Shown here: in pieces, positions 7,038 to 12,494 of the stretch
Position numbering within the stretch: the stretch's first letter is position 1
How the letters are laid out: each line of letters begins with the position of its first letter
From: Coemansia sp. RSA 1804
Taxonomy: Eukaryota; Kickxellomycota; Kickxellomycetes; Kickxellales; Kickxellaceae
Assembly (NCBI GenBank): GCA_027578815.1
Contig: JANBTH010000703.1
Location: forward strand, 1 to 12,494
Reading direction: 5' to 3'
DNA: 12,494 nucleotides
Notes under the pieces: generated by a model
The model's database searches: none
The model's input: the letters and a program-made list of their open reading frames with translations, nothing else
What the model was told of the DNA's origin: nothing
Position numbers and translations under genes: made by a program

Positions 7038-10000
7038 ATGTCTGGTGCATCGGTTAACAGCGCATACAACACGTACATCAACTCTCACGACGGCCACGCT
7101 CGGCACCACCTGTCTCAGAAGCGGGTCTCAGAGTACATGGCAGAAGAGACTGGGTCATCATCGCGTACCTTTGTACCAGCGGACTCTGCCACCACCATCA
7201 CCACCGCTAGTAGTAGTGGTGGTAGTAGTGGTGGTGGTGGTGGTGGTGGTGGTGGTGGATATGATGGCAGCGGCGTTCCCTCGGGGGATTCGCTGGCTTC
7301 CAGATCCGAGACGACAACAGCGACAACAATTCAAGCAGTAGCCTCGCTTGTGGTCGCCAATGCGCCGCAGTGTGGCAGCGTTGCAGCTGTTGCCAATAGC
7401 AGGAGCAATGGTGGTGGTGCTACTGCTAAGACCGCCGCCGCCTCTACTGCTCTGCCGAATCGCATTGCACACGAGGGCCACTACTACAGCGCTGAAAACG
7501 TTAAGGACGCCGCCGCATATTCAGCAGTAACGGCCGGCTCATTTGAACGCGTGGCTTCTGCCGGTTCCGCACAAAACGGCAACAGCAGCAATAGCAGCAG
7601 AAACAACAATAACAACAACATTAACAACGGAGCCAACAGTAAACACGGCAATGCGTCTGTCTCTGCCGTGAAAAGCGTCAGCAGAGTCGACAGCATTAGC
7701 GAAAAGAACTACGCTGGGCGGTTCGATACATACTCTGACTATCTGTCGATTGTTGCGGACAGCCCGCCCACAGACGATCATAATGACGACGCGAGACAGA
7801 GACACAGGCAAAGGCAGAACAATGATGGCTTAGATAACGAAAACAAACAGATTCGCAGCGTGCACGGGACAGCAGCAACACAAACACAAGCACAAACACA
7901 GGCAGACTGGCATTCTCCTCGTCCCCCACAATTGCGGTCCACCTACAAGAGCGAGCCGCTAATATCCACAGTCAGCCACATCACGTCCAGAATAGCCAAC
8001 ATGGAGGAAGGAGAGACTGTTGATGTCCGGAACAGCTATTCGCGCACGCTGGAAAACGCGCTGTTTTACTCGCAGGCGGTGGAGCAGATTCGCGAGCTTG
8101 ACATTGCCGATGCGTCCAATCCGTATGCGGCAGCAGTGCCGCGTTCCCGACCGGGAAAGGAAAACATCCGGCAGCGCAGAGCAAAAAACGTGATAGCCTC
8201 TCGTGAGGTATTCAGCATTGTGAACACAAGCAGCTTTATTGCGGCAACAGCAGCCGACCTGCCGCCGATGCCTGATCCGCGCCTAGCAATTGAGCGGTCG
8301 CGGGCGATGCGGTCCGAGCCATCGTTCAAGCAAAGCAACAACTATAACTACAGCCAGGGAAGCGGCGGGGCGGCGTCTGTGCCAATTTCAAAGCTTCTTC
8401 CTCGCAGGACTGAGCGGGCGACGGATGCGGCTTCCTTGTCTTCAGCATCAGGCCGCAGCTTTGGCGACTTCCAGCCGCGACGCGCTGGGCTTGACCAGCC
8501 GGTGCCGCTGACAGACGATGGGCGCGCAGAAAGCGTCAAGCAGCGAGGCGCGGCGACACCGCACACGGTCTCGTCTTCGCTGCACCACAGACAGACGGAT
8601 TCGGATCTGCTTGGGTCGGAGAATGATGACAGAGACAGCAGCATACTTGCCTCGCCGCAGACTACATCCCATGCGCACAGAAACAGACTATCAGTTGCAT
8701 CGTACTTTTCGTCAGCCTCGGCAGCAGCACCAGCAGCGCATGCTGAAGCAGATAACAGCAGCTACATCCAGCGGCCGACAACGGGCGCTCCAAGCAAGCG
8801 GCAGCGGCGCCAGCATCCGCTGTCGTCGCATTCAAGAAAGGTGGCCACGCGGCTGCTCATGCGCGCCGGGCTCAGCAGAATTGCGATTCGCGTGGCACGC
8901 ATTGGTCACGGCAACACGCAGCAGCAGCAGCAGCAGAATAGCCGGCAGAGCCGTGCAAGCGAAGCCAGCTTTGACGCGGATGCAGTGTCTGAGCGCGGCG
9001 TGGAGCTGGATCCGAACGGATTGCAGGAGCTGAAGGCGGAGCGGCGCAAGCAGGTGAAGCACATCGACGAGTACGGCTTCATGGAGTTCGAGGGCGGCGA
9101 TGAGCGCGAGACAGAGCATTCGCAGCAGTACCACGCGTGGCGCGCGCGGCAGACGGGACGCGACGCGCAGCGACTGGAGCGGCAGCTGCGCATAGACAGC
9201 GCTGATCAGCAGGCGCCTGGGAGCGAGGCCAAATGGGAGACGCTGCTTGCTTCGTTTGACCGCGCAACGTTGCGTGGATCGCGCAAGGTCAAGCGGCTGG
9301 TGCAGGCAGGCGTCCCGCAGCAGCAGCGTGCGCGCTTCTACTACGTGCTGTCTGGCGCGGCTGACATGGCGCGTGGCGGCGAGTATGCGCGGCTGGCGGC
9401 GCTCGAGGAGCTGGCAATCTTTGAAGCCATTGAGCGCGATGTGCCCAGATGCTATCCGGACCACGTGATGTTTGCGGAGGCGGACGGGCTGGGCCAGCGG
9501 CGGTTGCGGCGCATCCTGCGCGCCTACGCGCACCACAACAGCGCAGTCGGATACTGCCAGGGAATGGGCCGTCTGGCTGGGCTGTTTCTCATCTCTGGGA
9601 TGGGCGAGGAGCAGGCGTTCTGGACGATGGCTGCCGTGATCCAGAACTACGTGCCGCGCTACTACGAGTCGGATCTGGGCGGTCTGCGCGCGCACACTGC
9701 TGCCTTCGAGGTGATGCTGCAGGAGCGCAATCCGCGTCTGCATGCGCATCTGGCCGAGCAAGGGTGCGATGCGCTGATGTATGCCACGCCGTGGTTTATG
9801 ACTGTGTTTACGCTGTCGCTGCCGTGGCCTGCCGCGCTGCGCGTGTGGGATCTGTTCGTGTATCGCGGCTGCAAGGCGCTGTTCCGCGTTGCGCTGGCCA
9901 TCACCGACCTCGCCAGCGCGTATCTTCTGGAGGCGTGCCCAACCATTGCCGAGCTGCTGGGCTTTCTGCTGCACATCCCGCGCGGTCTGGTGGAGGCCGA

Positions 10001-10085
10001 CGTGCTGGTTGCTGCTGCCATGCGCGTGAAGCTGTCCGCGCGCCACATCGAGCGTCTGACGCGCGCGTCGTCAACGGCGCTGTAG
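7038..10085 (+). CDS. TBC-domain Rab GTPase-activating protein
   Basis: This 1015-residue single-exon protein accelerates GTP hydrolysis on a Rab GTPase. About 1-650 is low-complexity and probably disordered: a ten-glycine run (65-74), an Asn/Ser-rich block (about 179-201) and a Gln run near 635. A short DEYGF motif (677-681) precedes the catalytic domain, as in several TBC proteins. The TBC domain spans about 745-975, starting near the KRLVQAGVP segment. It keeps both catalytic fingers: IERDVPR with Arg804, and YCQG with Gln841. Later come WFMTVFTLSLPW and RVWDLF, typical of the fold. The latter half resembles the TBC1D10/USP6NL type, but the subfamily and target Rab cannot be fixed from sequence reading. 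The ATG at 7038 is the first in the leader. The long N-terminus is larger than in most fungal TBC proteins. Confidence 0.93.
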   Translation: MSGASVNSAYNTYINSHDGHARHHLSQKRVSEYMAEETGSSSRTFVPADSATTITTASSSGGSSGGGGGGGGGGYDGSGVPSGDSLASRSETTTATTIQAVASLVVANAPQCGSVAAVANSRSNGGGATAKTAAASTALPNRIAHEGHYYSAENVKDAAAYSAVTAGSFERVASAGSAQNGNSSNSSRNNNNNNINNGANSKHGNASVSAVKSVSRVDSISEKNYAGRFDTYSDYLSIVADSPPTDDHNDDARQRHRQRQNNDGLDNENKQIRSVHGTAATQTQAQTQADWHSPRPPQLRSTYKSEPLISTVSHITSRIANMEEGETVDVRNSYSRTLENALFYSQAVEQIRELDIADASNPYAAAVPRSRPGKENIRQRRAKNVIASREVFSIVNTSSFIAATAADLPPMPDPRLAIERSRAMRSEPSFKQSNNYNYSQGSGGAASVPISKLLPRRTERATDAASLSSASGRSFGDFQPRRAGLDQPVPLTDDGRAESVKQRGAATPHTVSSSLHHRQTDSDLLGSENDDRDSSILASPQTTSHAHRNRLSVASYFSSASAAAPAAHAEADNSSYIQRPTTGAPSKRQRRQHPLSSHSRKVATRLLMRAGLSRIAIRVARIGHGNTQQQQQQNSRQSRASEASFDADAVSERGVELDPNGLQELKAERRKQVKHIDEYGFMEFEGGDERETEHSQQYHAWRARQTGRDAQRLERQLRIDSADQQAPGSEAKWETLLASFDRATLRGSRKVKRLVQAGVPQQQRARFYYVLSGAADMARGGEYARLAALEELAIFEAIERDVPRCYPDHVMFAEADGLGQRRLRRILRAYAHHNSAVGYCQGMGRLAGLFLISGMGEEQAFWTMAAVIQNYVPRYYESDLGGLRAHTAAFEVMLQERNPRLHAHLAEQGCDALMYATPWFMTVFTLSLPWPAALRVWDLFVYRGCKALFRVALAITDLASAYLLEACPTIAELLGFLLHIPRGLVEADVLVAAAMRVKLSARHIERLTRASSTAL
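7230..7259 (+). repeat. GGT trinucleotide repeat (polyglycine)
   Basis: Nine GGT codons plus one GGA encode glycines 65-74 of the TBC protein, flanked by AGT/GGT codons. The uniform codon suggests a young, slippage-prone repeat. Confidence 0.85.
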
Positions 10086-10680
10086 AAACTAGATTCAAAA
10101 CATTATCAGGAGGCACGTCCAAATCAGGTGCAACTGCAGCTGCTGCTAGCGTCCTTTCCTGTCACATGCGGCCGCTGCGGATGCGATCGAAAGGGAGGAA
10201 GAAGGAACAAGGAAAAGGAGGATTGCACAATGCTGTCCCTGCCGCCGTTCTCTTCTGCCCTTTCTTTTGCGCTGCTTTCCGCCTTTCCCCTCCTCCCCAT
10301 TTCTTCTTTTTCTTTCCTTTTCCGCCGCCGCCATGCGACATCATTATCATCATTATCGCCATCGCCATCGTCATCACCAACCCCCATTCATTCAATCACA
10401 CTAATCTTTCATTCTCCGGCGGCCAGGGCTGCAAAAGCACAGAAAGGGGCGGCGGCCTTTCTTGTGTCGGGGGGAAAGAGGGAGACATGGAATATAATTT
10501 TTCAGTAGCTTCTCTCTCTTCTCTTCTCTTTCCTTCTCCCCCACCACCACCGCTTGTTCTCGTATTCTACTTTATTACATTGTGACTTTTTTTTCTGTTT
10601 TCAATCCTAAATCAACATTCATCTGTTTCACTACTTGCGACCAGACAGCAGGATACACTAGTATTCAGAACAACTCAAGG
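10086..10680 (+). promoter_or_regulatory. Spacer between the TBC gene and YOP1, holding the YOP1 promoter
   Basis: These 595 bases contain GC-rich and C/T-rich blocks, an imperfect CAT/CGC repeat (10339-10378) and no supported gene. No AATAAA was found after the TBC stop codon. The last 100 bases are AT-rich and lead to the YOP1 ATG. Open frames here are extensions or shadows without recognisable protein features. Confidence 0.5.
10339..10378 (+). repeat. Imperfect CAT/ATC repeat
   Basis: About 40 bases of CATCATTATCATC and CGCCATCG units form an imperfect trinucleotide repeat in the YOP1 upstream region. Confidence 0.6.
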
Positions 10681-11244
10681 ATGGAGCACGCACGCCAGGT
10701 CCACGACAAATACTACGAGACAGCCGACACAATGCTGGCAAGGATGCCACTAGCCGTGGCGTTCCAGAACAAGACAGGAGTGCCCAAGGTATACGGCGCA
10801 GCAGGTTTCGCCAGCGTGTGGATACTGCTGGTGTTTTTCAACATCGGGGCGCCGCTGCTAGTCAACCTGGTAGGATTCGGGTACGCGGCCTACGCAACGG
10901 TGGGAGCCATCGAGAGTCCCGGAAAGGAGGACGACACCCAGTGGTTGGCGTACTGGGTGGTGTTTGGGCTGTTCAATGTGGCGGAGTACTTTGCCGGGTT
11001 CCTGCTCTACTGGTTCCCCTTCTACTACGTGGCCAAGCTTGCGTTCCTTGTTTGGCTGATGCTCCCGGCCACTCGCGGCGCCGAGAGACTCTACCACACG
11101 GGCGTCAGGCCTATCATGCTCAACATTGCGAACAGACGCGCTCCCGCTCCCAACACTACTGCTGCGGCTGCACCCACGGCGCCTGCTGCTGCTAATGGCC
11201 CGACATCGTCGTCGACGACGGCTACTAACCTCAAGTCCGAGTGA
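10681..11244 (+). CDS. YOP1: Yop1/REEP family ER membrane-shaping protein (TB2/DP1/HVA22)
   Basis: This 187-residue protein belongs to the REEP5/DP1/Yop1 family, which bends and stabilises tubular ER through membrane hairpins and, in yeast, interacts with Rab-associated Yip1. After a soluble N-terminus comes the AFQNKTGVPKVY stretch (27-38), matching the conserved LENKT-x-x-PK region. Hydrophobic segments lie at about 40-56, 57-76, 88-107 and 108-128. The family hallmark DDTQWLAYWVVF begins at Asp84. GAERLYHTGVRPIM (133-146) corresponds to the C-terminal amphipathic helix. The tail (about 154-187) is Ala/Pro/Thr/Ser-rich. The ATG at 10681 gives the normal family N-terminus; the frame is open back to a GTG at 10582, which is not a credible start. 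Family length is usual and the call is secure. Confidence 0.96.
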   Translation: MEHARQVHDKYYETADTMLARMPLAVAFQNKTGVPKVYGAAGFASVWILLVFFNIGAPLLVNLVGFGYAAYATVGAIESPGKEDDTQWLAYWVVFGLFNVAEYFAGFLLYWFPFYYVAKLAFLVWLMLPATRGAERLYHTGVRPIMLNIANRRAPAPNTTAAAAPTAPAAANGPTSSSTTATNLKSE

Positions 11245-11538
11245 AGAAACTAAAAAACAACAAGCAGCCGATGCCAGACGGGCGGGCGGGGGAGTTGGAA
11301 AGAACCGCCCCTACCCCTTCTTTTTCTTTCTCTCTTCTCTCTCTTTCCTTTCTCTCTTTATAACCTTTTTATCTTTTTCCACTTTCTGTTTTTGGTAAAA
11401 TGAAAAATAAACTGCCTCCTGAGTTTATTTTCATTTCATCTCCTCAAAGAAAAACAAAAAAGTACATTACACGAATCAAATTAAAAAATAGCAAGCAAGC
11501 AAACCCGTTTACTGGAATCCTCGGTTATTTACTCCCAA
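11245..11538. other. Convergent spacer between YOP1 and the VAC1-like gene
   Basis: These 294 bases between two stop codons hold both 3' UTRs. They contain a C/T-rich block (about 11310-11385), then an inverted repeat bearing opposed poly(A) signals, then A-rich sequence. No gene is seen. Confidence 0.6.
11398..11436. terminator. Inverted repeat with an AATAAA on each strand (bidirectional 3'-end element)
   Basis: The left arm 11398-11413 and right arm 11422-11436 pair over 15 bp with one bulged A, around an 8-base loop (gcctcctg). The left arm carries AATAAA on the plus strand (11406-11411), about 160 bases after the YOP1 stop. The right arm carries AATAAA on the minus strand (11424-11429), about 110 bases after the VAC1-like stop. 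Each arm therefore serves as the signal for one of the convergent genes. The repeat is seen directly; its use as a 3'-end element is inference. Confidence 0.6.
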
Positions 11539-12494
11539 CTACAGGGACCGCTCCAGAATCGACAGCTCCGTGTCCAGGTCGTCGAGCGAGGCCTGGAGCG
11601 ACACCGCATCGTCGATGCGACGGGCCCTCTGCGCATCGCCAATGTAGCCGAGGACGCGCTGCCGCTGGTCGCGGAGCACCTCGAGCGAGGCGATCTTCTC
11701 GTCCTGGTTCATTGCGGCAATCCGGTCGTGCTTGCCAGGATCGCTCAGCAGCGCTTGGCGGATCGACTCCTCCTCCAGCTCTCTTGCGGATGCGTCGGGG
11801 CTGGGCGAGGTAGATGATGCTGCCGTAGGCTTTCCGTTATTGCTGCTGCTGCTTAGAAGCGGGTTGCTTAGCCTCACGAGCGAAAACAGCGAGGATGCAA
11901 CGCTGCTGCGGCGCTCGCTGCTGCTGCGTCTGCCCTGCCTTTCGTCGCTACCGTCGCCAGCGGGAGGTAGTGGCTGCTGCTGCTGCTGCTGTTGCTGCTG
12001 ATTGGCGTGGCGAGCAGGCGAAGAGGAGGAAGAAAAGACCGCCGCGTCGTCTGCGTTGAGTGTGGTAAGGCTTGAAGGAGGCGACAGCGATCCAGCAGAT
12101 AGCAGCTGTGGCGGCAGCACCGAGGAAGGAGTATCACCAGCACCGCTGCTGGCCACCGATGCGCGCGACTGCGATCTGCGAGGAGAAGACCGCTCGGGCA
12201 TCATCATGGTTAGTGGGAACATGTGCAGCTGCAAGTACTGCGCAATGGCTCTTCGTATGGCCACATGCAGCCGGGTGGAGCTAGCGTTGGCTGCCGGCAG
12301 CGCAACAATGCGCTTGGACAGAGTGTCGAGACTATTGAATGCCGCGGTCAGTTGCTTGCGGATCCGCGCAGCACGAGCGATATCGCCGGGCATCGGAGCC
12401 GAGTCGGCGGCCGAGGGACCCTGCAGCTTGATGGCCAATGCGTTGAATGCAGGGAGCGTCGCCTCCACCGTCGCCATGCACTCGCGTGCGGCCG
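11539..12494 (-). CDS. Vac1/Pep7/rabenosyn-5-like Rab effector, C-terminal part (5'-truncated by window)
   Basis: About 317 residues are visible, ending at TAG 11539-11541, and the frame runs open off the window edge. The ATG at 12477 is probably internal, since codons upstream of it stay open. Numbering from that Met: a helical region (about 1-92), including RKQLTAAFNSLDTLSKRI and a later YLQLHMFPL, resembles the segment after the FYVE finger in fungal Pep7/Vac1. A disordered Ser/Pro/Gln-rich stretch (about 93-230) follows, with nine glutamines (160-168). The last 55 residues form a helical hairpin with a YI-x-x-A-x-x-x-x-R-x-D pattern, like the Rab-binding domain of rabenosyn-5. Such proteins bind Rab5/Vps21 and PI3P and work with Vps45 in endosomal fusion. 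FYVE and other zinc fingers would lie upstream, outside the window. The family call is a strong inference, not proof. Confidence 0.72.
   Translation of the reverse strand, partial: AARECMATVEATLPAFNALAIKLQGPSAADSAPMPGDIARAARIRKQLTAAFNSLDTLSKRIVALPAANASSTRLHVAIRRAIAQYLQLHMFPLTMMMPERSSPRRSQSRASVASSGAGDTPSSVLPPQLLSAGSLSPPSSLTTLNADDAAVFSSSSSPARHANQQQQQQQQQPLPPAGDGSDERQGRRSSSERRSSVASSLFSLVRLSNPLLSSSSNNGKPTAASSTSPSPDASARELEEESIRQALLSDPGKHDRIAAMNQDEKIASLEVLRDQRQRVLGYIGDAQRARRIDDAVSLQASLDDLDTELSILERSL
11974..12000 (-). repeat. CAG repeat encoding polyglutamine
   Basis: Nine Gln codons (mostly CAG, one CAA) in the VAC1-like gene appear as CTG units on the plus strand. They lie in the disordered linker. 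Confidence 0.85.

Noticed and set aside
8832..10046. 404-codon antisense ORF inside the TBC gene
   Set aside because: The sense strand encodes a well-conserved TBC domain; the antisense frame stays open because of codon bias and shows no family features.
9449..10585. 378-codon ORF overlapping the TBC gene end
   Set aside because: Half of it is a frame-shifted shadow of the TBC domain and the rest is low-complexity spacer.
10582..10680. N-terminal extension of YOP1
   Set aside because: The frame opens at GTG with no ATG before 10681, and family members start at about the position of 10681.
12475..12477. ATG at 12477 as the true start of the VAC1-like protein
   Set aside because: The frame remains open to the window edge, and the family has zinc-finger domains upstream of this region.
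1..12494. tRNA, rRNA, transposon, CRISPR, virus-like or secondary-metabolite system
   Set aside because: On reading both strands I saw no cloverleaf signatures, terminal repeats, transposase or polymerase motifs, or repeat-spacer arrays; repeats present are simple microsatellites.

Overview
The window looks like nuclear DNA of a fungus, and the gene families are ordinary eukaryotic ones. Coding regions are GC-rich with G/C-ending codons and are almost intron-free; one clear coding intron is seen. The spacers are AT-rich and full of T and C/T runs, and several proteins carry alanine, glycine, asparagine or glutamine runs. This style fits an early-diverging lineage such as Kickxellomycotina (Coemansia-like), but that placement is inference from style, not from a marker gene.

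Left half (1-6136), chromatin: a NAP1-family nucleosome assembly protein (657-1907, +); a small membrane protein resembling Tom6 of the mitochondrial TOM complex (2193-2414, -), convergent with NAP1; then, across a shared divergent promoter of about 850 bp, a BRE1-type RING E3 ligase (3268-6136, +) with one 118-nt intron. NAP1 handles H2A-H2B dimers and Bre1 directs H2B monoubiquitination, so two H2B-related genes sit close together.

Right half (7038-12494), membrane traffic: a 1015-residue TBC-domain Rab GTPase-activating protein with a long disordered N-terminus (7038-10085, +); a Yop1/REEP ER-shaping protein (10681-11244, +); and, convergent with it, the C-terminal part of a Vac1/Pep7/rabenosyn-5-like Rab effector (11539 to the window end, -), whose N-terminus lies outside the window.

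Spacers hold candidate regulatory features: AATAAA signals, a TATA box, an MCB-type ACGCGT, CCAAT boxes, C/T-rich tracts, a CAA/CAG repeat abutting the TBC-gene start codon, and an inverted repeat that places one AATAAA on each strand between YOP1 and VAC1. I saw no tRNA, rRNA, transposon, CRISPR array, virus-like gene or obvious novel multi-gene system. The noteworthy points are regulatory architecture and protein details rather than an unknown system.
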